Assembly: GCA_947474005.1 (NCBI GenBank)
Contig: CANJHI010000004.1
Coordinates: forward strand, 1-64,000
DNA from: Alphaproteobacteria bacterium
GTDB lineage: Bacteria; Pseudomonadota; Alphaproteobacteria; Reyranellales; Reyranellaceae
Direction: 5' to 3'
DNA length: 64,000 nucleotides
The notes under the pieces were generated by a model. It was not told the DNA's origin. It searched no databases and was given only the letters and a program-made list of their open reading frames with translations. Within the stretch, counting starts at the first letter, position 1; every line of letters starts with the position of its first letter. The translations under genes were made by a program, and so were the position numbers. Shown here in pieces: positions 8,102 through 17,640 of this stretch.

Positions 8102-8728
8102 ATGAACAGGATTCTGAAGAAGAGCGACATGGTCTCGCTCGCCACCGGGCTCGCCCGGCCGTCGCGCGAAGAGGCAGAGGCCGCCGTCCGCACGCTGATC
8201 CGCTGGTCCGGCGACGACCCCGACCGCGAGGGGCTGGCCGGCACGCCCGACCGCGTCGTGCGCTCCTACGAGGAATTCTTCGCCGGCTACGACCAGGATC
8301 CGCGCGACATGCTGCAGCGGACCTTCGAGGAGGTCGAGGGCTACGACGAGGTCGTGGTGCTGCGCGACATCCGGCTCGAGTCGCACTGCGAACATCACAT
8401 GGTGCCGATCATCGGCAAGGTCCACGTCGGCTACCTGCCCGACAAGCGCGTCGTGGGCATCAGCAAGCTCGCCCGCGTGGTCGATGCCTTCGCTCATCGC
8501 CTGCAGATCCAGGAGAAGCTGACGGCGCAGATCGCCAACACGCTGCAGGAGGTCCTGCAACCGCGCGGCGTGGCCGTCGTCGTCGAGGCGGCGCACCAGT
8601 GCATGACCACCCGCGGCGTGCACAAGTCCGACGTCACCATGGTGACCAGCCGCATGCTGGGCGCCTTCCGCGACAACGGCGAGACACGCCGCGAATTCCT
8701 GACCATGATCGGTCGTACGTCAGTCTGA
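8102..8728 (+). CDS. folE: GTP cyclohydrolase I
   Basis: 208 residues. It converts GTP to 7,8-dihydroneopterin triphosphate, the first step of tetrahydrofolate synthesis. Visible signatures are [20 protein letters not shown], with the Cys and His zinc ligands, then [25 protein letters not shown], and [17 protein letters not shown] with the second zinc Cys. The frame is open to 8060, but the ATG at 8102 has AGGAGG about 8 bases upstream and gives the usual length. It is 16 bases before argE. Confidence 0.96.
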   Translation: MNRILKKSDMVSLATGLARPSREEAEAAVRTLIRWSGDDPDREGLAGTPDRVVRSYEEFFAGYDQDPRDMLQRTFEEVEGYDEVVVLRDIRLESHCEHHMVPIIGKVHVGYLPDKRVVGISKLARVVDAFAHRLQIQEKLTAQIANTLQEVLQPRGVAVVVEAAHQCMTTRGVHKSDVTMVTSRMLGAFRDNGETRREFLTMIGRTSV

Positions 8729-8744
8729 GTTTGAAAAGGGCATC

Positions 8745-9914
8745 ATGGCCGGAGAGATCGTTGATTCAGTCGAAATGCTGCGCAAGCTCGTGGCGTTCGA
8801 CACCACCTCGCGTAATTCCAACCTGGCGCTGATCGACTACGTCCAGGGATACCTCAAGGGACACGGCATCGCCTCGACGCTGGTGCCCAATGAGGACGGC
8901 ACCAAGGCCAACATGTTCGCGACCGTCGGTCCCAACGTGAAGGACGGCGTCGTGCTCTCGGGCCACACCGATGTGGTGCCGGTCGACGGCCAGCCGTGGG
9001 TCACCGACCCGTGGACGCTGACGCTCAAGGACGGCAAGTACTACGGCCGCGGCACCTGCGACATGAAGGCGTTCTACGCCATCGCACTCGCCATGCTGCC
9101 CGAATTCAAGAAGGCCAAGCTGAAGCGCCCGATCCACTTTGCGCTCTCCTACGACGAGGAGATCGGCTGTTTCGGCGCCCATTCGCTGGCCGCCGCGATG
9201 GCCACCGAAGTGCCGCGCCCGCGCGCCATCATCATCGGCGAACCGACGATGATGACGGTGGTCCATGCCCACAAGGGCAGCCAGTCCTACGTCACCAAAT
9301 TCACCGGCTTCGAGGCCCATTCCTCGATGACCCATCTCGGCGTCAGCGCTATCCATTTCGCCGGCGAGTTCGTCCACTACCTCAACCAGGTCCAGGAGGA
9401 ACTCGAGGCGGCAGCGCCGAAGAACAGCGAGTTCATGCCGGCGGCGGCGACCTTCAATGTCGGCACCATCATCGGCGGCACGGCGGGCAACATCCTGGCG
9501 CGCGAGTGCGAGGTGCTGTGGGGCTATCGCGAGCTGCCGACGCGGCCGATCGAGGAACTGGGCGAGCGCGCCAAGAAGTGGCTCGCCGAAGAGCTGCTGC
9601 CCAAGATGAAGGCCAAGCATCCAGCCGCCGCCATCGCCACCGAGCTCCGCGCCTCGACGCCCGCCTTCTCACCCGAGGGCAATGATGAGGCCAAGACCCT
9701 GGCCGGAAGCTGGTCGGGCTCTAACACGGTCGGCAGCGTGGTCTATGCGACGGAAGCTGGCATCTTCCGCAAGACGATGGGCGTGCCGACGGTGTTGTGC
9801 GGCCCCGGCGACATCGCCCAGGCCCACCAGCCCAACGAATTCCTGCTCGCGTCGCAGATCGAAGCCTGCGAGGGCTTCATGAAGCGCATGGTGGAGTGGT
9901 GCTGCCGGGACTGA
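8745..9914 (+). CDS. argE: acetylornithine deacetylase
   Basis: 389 residues, M20 dinuclear zinc peptidase family. It removes acetate from N-acetylornithine in arginine synthesis. Metal site motifs are visible: SGHTDVVPVDGQPW (His and Asp), GRGTCDMKAFYA (bridging Asp), SYDEEIGCFGAHSL (catalytic Glu-Glu), GEPT, and a C-terminal GDIAQAHQPNE with the last His. The dimerisation insert includes KGSQSYVTKFTGFEAHSS. argF and argD lie 6-8 kb downstream on the other strand. A broader acyl-amino-acid deacylase role cannot be excluded. Confidence 0.9.
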   Translation: MAGEIVDSVEMLRKLVAFDTTSRNSNLALIDYVQGYLKGHGIASTLVPNEDGTKANMFATVGPNVKDGVVLSGHTDVVPVDGQPWVTDPWTLTLKDGKYYGRGTCDMKAFYAIALAMLPEFKKAKLKRPIHFALSYDEEIGCFGAHSLAAAMATEVPRPRAIIIGEPTMMTVVHAHKGSQSYVTKFTGFEAHSSMTHLGVSAIHFAGEFVHYLNQVQEELEAAAPKNSEFMPAAATFNVGTIIGGTAGNILARECEVLWGYRELPTRPIEELGERAKKWLAEELLPKMKAKHPAAAIATELRASTPAFSPEGNDEAKTLAGSWSGSNTVGSVVYATEAGIFRKTMGVPTVLCGPGDIAQAHQPNEFLLASQIEACEGFMKRMVEWCCRD

Positions 9915-9958
9915 TTTTCGTCCTTCTCTAGGCGCAGGACGACGGAGATGAACAGAAC

Positions 9959-10831
9959 GTGCCGCACCTGATCGCCGTCGACTGGGGAACGAGTTCCCTG
10001 CGCGGCGCCCGCCTCGACGAGACAGGTCGCGTGCTGGAGGAGAAGAGCGCGCCGCTCGGTATCCTCAACGTGGCGAACGGCGACTTCGCGGGTGTCTTTG
10101 CCGCGCAGTTCTCGGACTGGATGAAGCCGGCCGGCAGTGTCTGCCTGATTTCCGGCATGGCCGGCAGCCGGCAGGGCTGGGTCGAGGCGCCTTATGTCGC
10201 CTGTCCCGCCGGGCCCGACGAGCTCAGCCGACACCTGCAATGGATCGAGCCGGGGCGAATCGCCCTCGTGCCGGGCCTCAGCGACGAGCAGGGAGACGTG
10301 CCCGACGTGATGCGCGGCGAGGAGGTGCAGATCTTCGGCGCGATGCGGCTCGCGGGGCTCGGCGACGGGCTATTCGTTCTGCCCGGCACGCACAGCAAAT
10401 GGGCCACGGTGCAGGGCGGCCGGATCACCGGCTTTCGCACCTTCATGACCGGCGAGTTCTATGGATTGCTCAGCCAGCATTCCATCCTGGCGCGCACGCT
10501 CGAAGCCGACGCGGCCCTCGACGAGGCGGTCTTCCTGCGCGGCGTGACGCGTGCCGGCAACGGCCAGGGCCTGCTGCACAACGCCTTCGGCGTGCGCGCG
10601 CTCGGCCTGTTTGGCCGATTGTCGCCGGCTGAATCGGCAAGCTATCTCTCCGGCCTGCTGATTGGCGAGGAGCTGCACCTACAAGAGCTGACGTCGGGTC
10701 GCGAGGTCATCGCGATCGGGGCGGCGGCGCTGACGGCGCGCTATGCTCTCGCCCTCGAACGGAGGGGCGCTCGTGTGCGCACCTTCGGTGCCGAGGCGAC
10801 ATGGGCTGGGTTGAGAGCTTTGCAGGCATGA
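9959..10831 (+). CDS. dgoK: 2-dehydro-3-deoxygalactonokinase
   Basis: 290 residues, DgoK sugar-acid kinase of the ASKHA fold. It phosphorylates 2-keto-3-deoxygalactonate. The phosphate-1 loop is DWGTSSLRGARLD at the N-terminus; SGMAGSRQGW, the catalytic stretch LPGTHSKWATVQ, and FRTFMTGEFYGLLS follow, all typical of DgoK. The start is a GTG at 9959; a nearby ATG at 9948 is out of frame. Its stop overlaps the dgoA start as ATGA, so the two are translationally coupled and act in sequence. Confidence 0.92.
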   Translation: MPHLIAVDWGTSSLRGARLDETGRVLEEKSAPLGILNVANGDFAGVFAAQFSDWMKPAGSVCLISGMAGSRQGWVEAPYVACPAGPDELSRHLQWIEPGRIALVPGLSDEQGDVPDVMRGEEVQIFGAMRLAGLGDGLFVLPGTHSKWATVQGGRITGFRTFMTGEFYGLLSQHSILARTLEADAALDEAVFLRGVTRAGNGQGLLHNAFGVRALGLFGRLSPAESASYLSGLLIGEELHLQELTSGREVIAIGAAALTARYALALERRGARVRTFGAEATWAGLRALQA

Positions 10832-11460
10832 CGACCGTCGACAAGTTCCGGGCCGCGATGCGCGAGCTGCCGCTCATCGCCATCCTGCGCGGGCTGAAAC
10901 CCGCCGAAGCGCCGGCGATCGGTGAGGTGCTGGTGGAGGCGGGCTTTAGCCTGATCGAGGTGCCGCTGAACTCGCCGCAGCCGCTCGACAGCATCGCGGC
11001 TCTGCGCCAGCGCTTTCCGCAAGCGATGATCGGCGCCGGCACGGTCCTGACGGCGGCCGAGGCGCGCGACGTGGCGTCGGCCGGCGGCGAACTCGTTGTG
11101 GCGCCGAACTTCGATCGCGACGTCGTGGCCGAGACGCTGCGGCTCGGCATGACGAGCCTGCCCGGCATCATGACTTCCACCGAGGCGTTCGCCGCCTTGG
11201 GCGCGGGCGCGCATGGGCTAAAACTGTTTCCGGCCGAGCTTGCCTCGCCCGCCGTCGTCAAGGCGCTGCTGGCCGTGCTGCCGAAGGGCACACCGCTGAT
11301 CCCGGTCGGTGGCATCGGCGCGGACAATCTTGCCGCCTGGCGCATCGCCGGCGCCGCGGGCTTTGGCCTCGGCTCCTCGCTCTACAAGCCGGGCGACGAT
11401 GCGTCGACAGTACGCGCCAAGGCGGCGGTCATCGTGTCAGCGTTCCGACGATCGGCGTGA
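10828..11460 (+). CDS. dgoA: 2-dehydro-3-deoxy-6-phosphogalactonate aldolase
   Basis: 210 residues from the ATG at 10828, chosen because it forms an ATGA overlap with dgoK; an in-frame ATG at 10801 would add nine residues inside dgoK. It is a class I KDPG/KDPGal aldolase TIM barrel with PLIAILRG, IEVPLNSP, IGAGTVLT, VVAPNFD, PGIMTSTEAFAALGAGAHGLKLFPAE (the Schiff-base Lys is in GLKLFP) and PVGGIG. It cleaves 2-keto-3-deoxy-6-phosphogalactonate to pyruvate and glyceraldehyde 3-phosphate in the De Ley-Doudoroff galactonate route. The dehydratase-like gene at 13020 may supply the preceding step. Confidence 0.92.
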   Translation: MTTVDKFRAAMRELPLIAILRGLKPAEAPAIGEVLVEAGFSLIEVPLNSPQPLDSIAALRQRFPQAMIGAGTVLTAAEARDVASAGGELVVAPNFDRDVVAETLRLGMTSLPGIMTSTEAFAALGAGAHGLKLFPAELASPAVVKALLAVLPKGTPLIPVGGIGADNLAAWRIAGAAGFGLGSSLYKPGDDASTVRAKAAVIVSAFRRSA

Positions 11461-11470
11461 GCATCAATCC

Positions 11471-11613
11471 GTCGTCCCGACCGGAGCCGAGCGAAGCGAG
11501 GCGTAGTGGAGGGACCTTCTTTCTTTCAACGATAAGCGGCATGTCGCGGAGAGAAGGTCCCTCCGCTCCGCTTCGCTTCAGCGCGGAGACTACTCCGCGC
11601 GAGTCGGGACGAC
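11471..11613. repeat. palindromic intergenic repeat element
   Basis: A 143-base element bounded by the inverted ends GTCGTCCCGAC (11471-11481) and GTCGGGACGAC (11603-11613). Inside are second arms (GGAGGGACCTTCT near 11508 and AGAAGGTCCCTCC near 11551) and small CG-rich hairpins. It sits between convergent genes. A 16-base part (ACTCCGCGCGAGTCGG, 11592-11607) recurs inverted at 39559-39574. It resembles REP/BIME-type elements and may also end transcription of both flanking genes. Confidence 0.8.
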
Positions 11614-11622
11614 GGGGCTCAC

Positions 11623-12909
11623 TCACCCCGCCGCCGCCAGCGCCTGGGTGAGATCGGCGATCAGGTCGTCGGGATGTTCGATGCCGACCGAGAGGCGGAT
11701 CGTCGTATCGAGCACGCCGATACGGTCGCGGACCTCGACCGGCACACCGGAGTGCGTCATGGCGGCGGGATGGCTCGCCAGCGACTCGGTGCCGCCGAGG
11801 CTGACCGCCAGCTTGAAGATCTGTAGCGCGTTCAGGAAGGCGAACGCCTCCTTCTCGCCGCCCTTGATGTCGAACGAGAAAGTCGAACCCGCGCCCGTGC
11901 ATTGCCGGGCAAAGACCTTCTGCGCCTGAGAACCGTCCTCCAGGAACTTGAGGTAGTGGACCTTGCCGACCCGGGGATGGTCGCGCAGATACTCGGCGAC
12001 GAGTCTCGCGTTGGCCTCGGCCCGCTCCATGCGGAGCCCGAGCGTCTCAAGCGAGCGCCCCAGCATCCAGCAGGAATGCGGATCGAGCTGTGTGCCGAGG
12101 CTGCCGCGGAGCGCCTTGATCGGCCCGATGGTCGCCTGGGCGCCGAGCGTGGCGCCGGCGATGAGATCGGAATGGCCGCCGACATACTTGGTGAGCGAGT
12201 AGACCGAGACATCGGCGCCGTGGTCGAGCGGACGCTGGAACACCGGGCCCAGCAGGGTGTTGTCGCAGACCAGGACGGGCCGGAAGCCTTGGGCGGCGCC
12301 GATCTCGTCGGCGATCTGCCGCAACAGTCTGATATCGACCAGCGTGTTGGTCGGGTTGGCCGGCGTTTCGATCATGATGACAGAGAGGCGTCCTTTGCTG
12401 CGTGCCTCGGTCGCGGCCGCACGAACGGCGGCTTCGTCGACGCCGTCGACGAAGCCGACCGAGCCGATGCCGAAGCCCGCCATCGTGCGTGACAGCAGCG
12501 TCTCCGTGCCGCCGTAGAGCGGCTGGGAATGCAGGATGACGTCGCCTGGCCGGGCAAAAGCGAGAATCGTGGTGGCGATCGCCGACATGCCGGACGAGAA
12601 CAGCACGCACGATTCAGCGCCCTCGTAGACCGCGAGGCGATCCTCGACGATCTCGCTGTTGGGGTGGTTGAAGCGCGAATAGACGAGGCCGGCTCCGGTG
12701 CCGGCGGGCGGCTTCCGGCGCCCCGAGGCGTAGTCGAAGAAGTCGCGCCCTTCCTCGGCCGTGGCGAAGACGAAGGTGGAGGTGAGGAAGACAGGCGGCT
12801 TCACCGCGCCCTCCGACAGCTTCGGATCGTAGCCGTAGCTCAGCATCAGCGTCTCGGGTTTGAGCTGATGATTGCCGATATGGGTCTTGGAGGGGCGTGG
12901 CGCGACCAT
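11623..12909 (-). CDS. cystathionine gamma-synthase/lyase family PLP enzyme
   Basis: 428 residues, Cys/Met-metabolism PLP family. The PLP lysine is about residue 241 in [26 protein letters not shown] carries the phosphate-binding segment, YSRFNHPN the substrate region, and [14 protein letters not shown] the PLP Asp. The GGHSD after the lysine fits cystathionine gamma-synthase, cystathionine gamma-lyase or methionine gamma-lyase rather than MetZ. A 12-residue Gly/Pro-rich insert ([11 protein letters not shown]) lies near residue 64 and is characteristic of an alphaproteobacterial subgroup. Substrate choice cannot be read. It is convergent with dgoA across the palindromic repeat. Confidence 0.85.
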   Translation of the reverse strand: MVAPRPSKTHIGNHQLKPETLMLSYGYDPKLSEGAVKPPVFLTSTFVFATAEEGRDFFDYASGRRKPPAGTGAGLVYSRFNHPNSEIVEDRLAVYEGAESCVLFSSGMSAIATTILAFARPGDVILHSQPLYGGTETLLSRTMAGFGIGSVGFVDGVDEAAVRAAATEARSKGRLSVIMIETPANPTNTLVDIRLLRQIADEIGAAQGFRPVLVCDNTLLGPVFQRPLDHGADVSVYSLTKYVGGHSDLIAGATLGAQATIGPIKALRGSLGTQLDPHSCWMLGRSLETLGLRMERAEANARLVAEYLRDHPRVGKVHYLKFLEDGSQAQKVFARQCTGAGSTFSFDIKGGEKEAFAFLNALQIFKLAVSLGGTESLASHPAAMTHSGVPVEVRDRIGVLDTTIRLSVGIEHPDDLIADLTQALAAAG

Positions 12910-13019
12910 GGTGTTTCTCCTGTCGGCGGTTCCGGTGGTGCAGGATAGCGTTCGCCTCGACGACCCGCCTCTTCTGCATCATCCTTGAGACACGAGAATG
13001 AAGGACCAAAGGGGGCAAC

Positions 13020-14210
13020 ATGAAGGTCAAGAGCTATGAGATTTTCCGCTGTGACGCCGGCTGGCGCACCTTCTCGTTCCTCAAGCTCGTGACCGACAGT
13101 GGCCCCATCGGCTGGTCGGAATACAACGAGAGCTTCGGCAGCCCCGGCCTGTCGGGCGTGATCGAGAACCTGATGCCGAGCGTCGTCGGCATGAGTCCCA
13201 TGGACATCGAGCTGGTGAATGCGGTCCTCGCCACCAAGTCGACCCAGTCGCGCGGCGGCGTCGTGCGCCAGGCGATCGCCGCCATCGAGAACGCGCTCCT
13301 CGACATCAAGGGCAAGGCGCTGGGCGTGCCGGTCTATCAGCTGTTCGGCGGCAAGCTGCGCGACCGCATCCCGGTCTACTGGTCCCATTGCGGCTCCTAC
13401 CGCATGCGCAATCCCGACATCTGCGGCACGCCGGCGGTCCGTTCCTACGACGACATGGCCCGCACCGGCGAGGAGGTGCGCAAGAAGGGCTTTGGCGCCT
13501 GCAAGACCAACATCGCCATGGAGGTCGACGGTAAGCTGCGCGCCTATCGGCCAGGCTTCGTCGTCGGCAAGGGTTTTCCGGAGCGCAACTGGGACGCCTT
13601 CATTGCCCGCAGTGCGGCCAAGACCGTCGAAGCTTTTAGGGCGGGCTGCGGGCCGGACGTCGGCATCATGCTCGACACCAACTTCCATTTCCGCACCGAA
13701 GGCTTTAAGCGCATCGCCGAGGCTGTGGGGCCGGCCGGGCTCACCTGGCTGGAACTCGACGTGCATGACCCGAAGTCGATCGCGCTGATCCGCCGGGACT
13801 CACCTTGCCCGATTGCCTCGGGCGAGACGCTGCTCGAACGCCGCGACTTTCGGCCTTATTTCGAGAACTACGCCTTCGACACCGCCATCGTCGACGTGAT
13901 CTGGAACGGTTTCAACGAGTCGCTCAAGATCGCGTCCCTGGCCGACGTCTACGAGGTGAACGTGGCGCCGCATAATTTCTACGGCCACCTCGCCAGCGCC
14001 ATCTCGGCGCATTTCTGCGCCGCGGTGCCCAACTTCCGCATCATGGAGATCGACATCGACGGCGTGCCGTGGCGCGACGACATCGTCGACAACCCGCCGG
14101 TCTTCGAGAACGGCGACTACCTCCTGCCCAAGGGCCCGGGCTGGGGCGTCGAGCCGAACGAGGCGGCGATGCGCAAGCACCCGCCCAAGTCATACGTGGT
14201 GGCGCAATAA
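13020..14210 (+). CDS. mandelate racemase/muconate lactonizing enzyme family protein (sugar-acid dehydratase-like)
   Basis: 396 residues, enolase superfamily. The N-terminal capping domain includes SRGGVVRQAIAAIENALLDIKGKALGVPVYQLFGGKLRD. Metal ligands follow the D/E/E pattern: LDTNFHF (about 219), WLELDVHD (about 245) and SGETLL (about 269). The barrel ends with VAPHNFYGHLAS, where the His is the usual acid/base. This pattern fits acid-sugar dehydratases such as galactonate dehydratase. Proximity to dgoK-dgoA suggests the step before them, but the gene is on its own transcript beyond an opposite-strand gene, so that is inference. Confidence 0.85.
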   Translation: MKVKSYEIFRCDAGWRTFSFLKLVTDSGPIGWSEYNESFGSPGLSGVIENLMPSVVGMSPMDIELVNAVLATKSTQSRGGVVRQAIAAIENALLDIKGKALGVPVYQLFGGKLRDRIPVYWSHCGSYRMRNPDICGTPAVRSYDDMARTGEEVRKKGFGACKTNIAMEVDGKLRAYRPGFVVGKGFPERNWDAFIARSAAKTVEAFRAGCGPDVGIMLDTNFHFRTEGFKRIAEAVGPAGLTWLELDVHDPKSIALIRRDSPCPIASGETLLERRDFRPYFENYAFDTAIVDVIWNGFNESLKIASLADVYEVNVAPHNFYGHLASAISAHFCAAVPNFRIMEIDIDGVPWRDDIVDNPPVFENGDYLLPKGPGWGVEPNEAAMRKHPPKSYVVAQ

Positions 14211-14214
14211 AAAC

Positions 14215-14279
14215 TTGCAGGTTCAGCAGGAATATGCTATAAATTTTGATAGGCTGGCGCTTGGACTGCGCCGGCCTTT
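14215..14279 (+). ncRNA. candidate promoter plus very short hairpin transcript (copy 1 of 2)
   Basis: A near-consensus promoter, TTGCAG (14215-14220) with TATAAA (14238-14243) at 17-base spacing, is followed by GGCTGGCGC (14252-14260) pairing with GCGCCGGCC (14268-14276) and a short T run. Predicted start is about 14250. The block from -35 to past -10 (16 identical bases TTGCAGGTTCAGCAGG, then GCTATA and TGAT) recurs at 51258-51292. It may give a tiny RNA, or simply be a terminator after the dehydratase gene with an adjacent promoter. I cannot tell which. Confidence 0.4.
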
Positions 14280-14509
14280 CCACGTCTTTGAAGTCGGGCA
14301 AAACCTTCCGCTCCAGACGCTTTGCGTGGTCCACGCCCGTCCAGCCGCGTGACGACTTCCGGGATTCCCATCCGGCCGCGCAGCGGGCACCGGTGGCACA
14401 GTTCGTCAGGGGGCGATCGGGCAGCCGGATCAAGGGCTTGGCGCCGGGTTTTGGCACAGGCAGCGGGACAGCGCGTGGCACAACGAGGTGTGCCGGGAAA
14501 TGGTGCCCC

Positions 14510-15493
14510 TCAGGGCGCGGGCGGGGCGGCCGTGATGGTCTCGTAGAGGCGGTCGAGGTCGCCGTCGTCGTAGACGTATTCGGTCGAGCAGAACTCGCAC
14601 TTCACGGCGACCAGGCCGCGGCTGTCGCGCAGGTCGGTGAGTTCCTCGCGCTTGATGGACTTCAGCACGCCGTCGATGCGCTCGCGGCTGCAGCGGCAGC
14701 GCGCCGCGAAGGGCCGGCGCTCGAACAGGCGCGCGCCCTCGGCATGGAACAGGCGGAACAGCAGGGTCTGGCCGGGCAGGGCGGGGTCCAGCATCTCCTT
14801 CTCGGTGGCCGAGGCCATCAGGATGACGGCCTTGCGCCAGTCGTCCTCGCGCTGCTCGGGATCGGCGTCGAGGCGGCCGGCGTCGAACTCGGGCATCTGC
14901 TGCACCATCAGGGCCGACGCGCGCCAATGTCCGCCGTCGGTGGTCTCGTCGCGGCAGGCGGTGATCTTTATGCCGGTCGGCAGCTGCTCGGACTGGCGAA
15001 AGTAGATGTGGGCGCAGTCGGCCAGCGTGGCGCCCTCGAGCGGCACGACGCCCTGGTAGCGCTCGCTGTGCTGGCCCTGGTCGACGGTGAAGGCGAGGCG
15101 GCCCTGGCCGAACAGTTTCGGCACGTAGCCGTCGGGCACGTCGTGGTTACCGGCGCCGAGTGCCACCGCGAGTTTCCAGGAATCGAACTGGGCATAGCCG
15201 CGCAGCGCGCCTTCGCTGGTGAGGTCGGCGACGAGCAGGCGGATCGGCCCGTCGCCGCTGATCTGCAGGGTGAAGATGCCGTCGTATTTGAGCGACGTCG
15301 CCAGCGCTGCGCACAGCGTCATCGCCTCGGCGAGCGGCCGCGCCACGGCGAGTGGATAGCCGTGGCGTTCGATGATGGCGTCGAGCGAGGGCCCCAGCCG
15401 CACGAGACGGCCGCGGACACCCAATGCGTCGAGCTGGAAGGGCAGGACGCGGTCCCAGTCGTCGGAAGGAGATCCTTCCGACGGGGCGGTCAC
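14510..15493 (-). CDS. hslO: Hsp33 redox-regulated chaperone
   Basis: 327 residues from the GTG at 15493, which overlaps the argF stop as GTGA; the open frame extends further but only inside argF. Hsp33 is a cytosolic holdase activated by oxidation. The N-terminal domain carries [29 protein letters not shown]. The C-terminal redox switch has CRCSRERI (CxC) and CEFCSTEY (CxxC), the four zinc-binding cysteines. It is the last gene of the argD-argF-hslO unit, an arrangement found in other alphaproteobacteria. Confidence 0.95.
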   Translation of the reverse strand: MTAPSEGSPSDDWDRVLPFQLDALGVRGRLVRLGPSLDAIIERHGYPLAVARPLAEAMTLCAALATSLKYDGIFTLQISGDGPIRLLVADLTSEGALRGYAQFDSWKLAVALGAGNHDVPDGYVPKLFGQGRLAFTVDQGQHSERYQGVVPLEGATLADCAHIYFRQSEQLPTGIKITACRDETTDGGHWRASALMVQQMPEFDAGRLDADPEQREDDWRKAVILMASATEKEMLDPALPGQTLLFRLFHAEGARLFERRPFAARCRCSRERIDGVLKSIKREELTDLRDSRGLVAVKCEFCSTEYVYDDGDLDRLYETITAAPPAP

Positions 15494-16416
15494 GACAGGC
15501 ACCAGGCCAGGATGCTCTTCTGGGCGTGCAGGCGGTTCTCCGCCTCGTCGAACACCACCGACTGCGGTCCGTCGATCACTTCTGCCGTGACCTCCTCGCC
15601 GCGGTGGGCCGGCAGGCAGTGCATGAAGATGGCGTCCTTCTTGGCCTGCTGCATCAGGTGCTTGTCGACCTGGTAGCCGCGCAGCAGGTTGTGACGTCGC
15701 GTGGCACTCGGGCTCTGCGGATCCTCGTCGCCCATAGACACCCAGGTGTCGGTGACGACGCAGTCGGCGCCGCTCACCAGCTTCGCGGGGTCGTGGCCGA
15801 TCTGGATGCGGCCCTTGGACTTCTCGGCCCACTGCACGACGTCGGCCGGCGGCGTCAGTTCCGGCGGGCAGGCGATGCGCAGCTCGAAGTCGAACTGCAC
15901 GGCGGCATGAATCCACGACGTCGCCATGTTGTTGCCGTCGCCCGACCAGGCGACCGACTTGCCCTTGATGGAGCCGCGATGCTCCTCGTAGGTCATCACG
16001 TCGGCCATGAGCTGGCAGGGATGGGTCTTGTCGGTGAGGCCGTTGATCACCGGCACGGTCGCGTACTTGGCCATCTCGAGGAGTTTCTCCTCGACGGTGG
16101 TGCGCATCATGATGATGTCGACGTAGCGGCTGAGCACGCGCGCGGTGTCGGCGATGGTCTCGCCGCGGCCGAGCTGGGTGTCGGTGCGGCCGAGCATGAT
16201 CGTATCGCCGCCCAGCTCGCGCATGCCGACCTCGAACGACACGCGCGTCCGGGTCGAGGGCTTCTCGAAGATCATCGCCAGCGTCTTGCCGGCGAGTGGC
16301 TTGTCGTGCCCCCCGTTGGAGCGCGACTTTTTCATCGCCTTGCCCTGATCGAGGATCTGGCGAAGCGTCTTAGGGTCGACCTGATCCAGGTCGAGAAAGT
16401 GCTTGGGTGTCGACAT
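15490..16416 (-). CDS. argF: ornithine carbamoyltransferase
   Basis: 308 residues. It condenses carbamoyl phosphate with ornithine to citrulline. The carbamoyl-phosphate site is STRTR at residues 54-58 ([13 protein letters not shown]), followed by [11 protein letters not shown]. The ornithine loop includes [12 protein letters not shown] and the C-terminal [11 protein letters not shown]. It starts 6 bases after argD and shares 4 bases with hslO, so all three are probably co-transcribed from the promoter near 17690. Confidence 0.97.
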   Translation of the reverse strand: MSTPKHFLDLDQVDPKTLRQILDQGKAMKKSRSNGGHDKPLAGKTLAMIFEKPSTRTRVSFEVGMRELGGDTIMLGRTDTQLGRGETIADTARVLSRYVDIIMMRTTVEEKLLEMAKYATVPVINGLTDKTHPCQLMADVMTYEEHRGSIKGKSVAWSGDGNNMATSWIHAAVQFDFELRIACPPELTPPADVVQWAEKSKGRIQIGHDPAKLVSGADCVVTDTWVSMGDEDPQSPSATRRHNLLRGYQVDKHLMQQAKKDAIFMHCLPAHRGEEVTAEVIDGPQSVVFDEAENRLHAQKSILAWCLS

Positions 16417-16422
16417 GAGTCG

Positions 16423-17610
16423 TCACTTGGCCGCGGCTTCGAACGCGACCGCAGCCTGTTCGAGGATGGCCACGCCCTCGTCGAGGATCGCCTTGTCGGC
16501 GACCAGCGCGGGGAAGATTCGAATGACGTTCTCGCCGGCCGGCGGCACCAGCATGCCGAGCGACTGCAGCTTGTTCACCATGTCGCCGGCCGGCACCGCC
16601 GGGACGCATTGCAGGCCCTGGAGGAAGCCCATGCCACGCTGCTCGACGAAGACCTTGGGGTGCTTCTTGCACAGCTTCTCGAGCTCGCCCTTGAGATATT
16701 CGCCGCGCTCGCGCACGCCGTCGATGAAGCCCGGCGCCAGCAGCACGTCGAGCACCGCGTTGGCCACGCCCGTGGCCAGCGGGTTGCCGCCGTAGGTCGA
16801 GCCGTGCGTGCCCGGGACCATGCCGACCGCCGCCTTCTCGGTCGCCATGAAGGCGCCGATCGGGAAGCCGCCGCCCATGCCCTTGGCGATCGCCGCCACG
16901 TCGGGCTTCACGCCCGACCAGTCGTAGCCCCACATCTTGCCGGTCCGGCCGAAACCCGTGTGGATCTCGTCGTAGAACAGCAGCAGGCCGTACTCGTCGC
17001 AGATCGCGCGCAGGTCCTTCAGGAACTGCGTCGTGGTCCCGCGAATGCCGCCCTCGCCCTGGATCGGCTCGACCAGGATGCCGGCGGTCTCGTCGTCGAC
17101 CATGTCGCGCACGACGTTGGTGTTGTTGAGCGGTGCGTGCAGATAGCCCGGCGCCGGCGGGCCGAAGCCTTCGAGGTACTTCTCGTTGCCGGTGGCCGAA
17201 AGTGCGTTCAGCAGGCGGCCGTGGAACGCCGCCTGGAAGCAGATCAGCTTGTACCGCTTGGGCTGGCCGTTCATGAACTGATACTTGCGGATCAGCTTGA
17301 TGCCGCCCTCGATCGCCTCGGCGCCCGAGTTGCAGAAGAACATGGTGTCGGCGAACGAGACTTCGGTCAGCCGCTTGGCCAGCTTCTCGCCGTTGCCGAC
17401 GCGGAACAGGTTCGATGTGTGCCAGAGCTTGGCGCCCTGCTCGGTCAAGGCCTTGACCAGGTAGGGGTGGCAGTGGCCCAGCGCGTTTACGGCGATGCCG
17501 GAGGTAAAGTCGACATAACGTCGGCCGTCCGCCGCGTAGAGATAGGAACCCTCTCCGCGTTCGAACACGACGTCCTTGCGACCGTACGTCGGCATAACAG
17601 CCGTAATCAT
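16423..17610 (-). CDS. argD: acetylornithine aminotransferase
   Basis: 395 residues, class III PLP aminotransferase. It makes N-acetylornithine from N-acetylglutamate semialdehyde and can often serve as succinyldiaminopimelate aminotransferase. Visible marks are VDFTSGIAVNALGHCHP near the start, FCNSGAEAIEGGIKL, FYDEIHTGFGRTG with the PLP Asp, and AIAKGMGGGFPIGA with the PLP Lys. I chose the ATG at 17610 because AGGAGG lies 8 bases before it; a TTG two codons upstream is less likely. A promoter and 5' hairpin precede it. Confidence 0.95.
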   Translation of the reverse strand: MITAVMPTYGRKDVVFERGEGSYLYAADGRRYVDFTSGIAVNALGHCHPYLVKALTEQGAKLWHTSNLFRVGNGEKLAKRLTEVSFADTMFFCNSGAEAIEGGIKLIRKYQFMNGQPKRYKLICFQAAFHGRLLNALSATGNEKYLEGFGPPAPGYLHAPLNNTNVVRDMVDDETAGILVEPIQGEGGIRGTTTQFLKDLRAICDEYGLLLFYDEIHTGFGRTGKMWGYDWSGVKPDVAAIAKGMGGGFPIGAFMATEKAAVGMVPGTHGSTYGGNPLATGVANAVLDVLLAPGFIDGVRERGEYLKGELEKLCKKHPKVFVEQRGMGFLQGLQCVPAVPAGDMVNKLQSLGMLVPPAGENVIRIFPALVADKAILDEGVAILEQAAVAFEAAAK

Positions 17611-17640
17611 CGCCAAACCCTCCTTCAGAAGTAAAATTCC

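Noticed and set aside
14282-14509. Minus-strand open frame starting at 14481 downstream of hslO
   Set aside because: The peptide is Pro/Arg-rich without a recognisable domain and runs on into the antisense of the dehydratase gene. There is no convincing ribosome binding site. I could not support it as a gene.
15424-17634. 736-codon open frame on the plus strand
   Set aside because: It is antisense to hslO-argF-argD, which have full family motifs. The translation is rich in Arg, His, Asp and Val in the way of GC-rich shadow frames and shows no domain.
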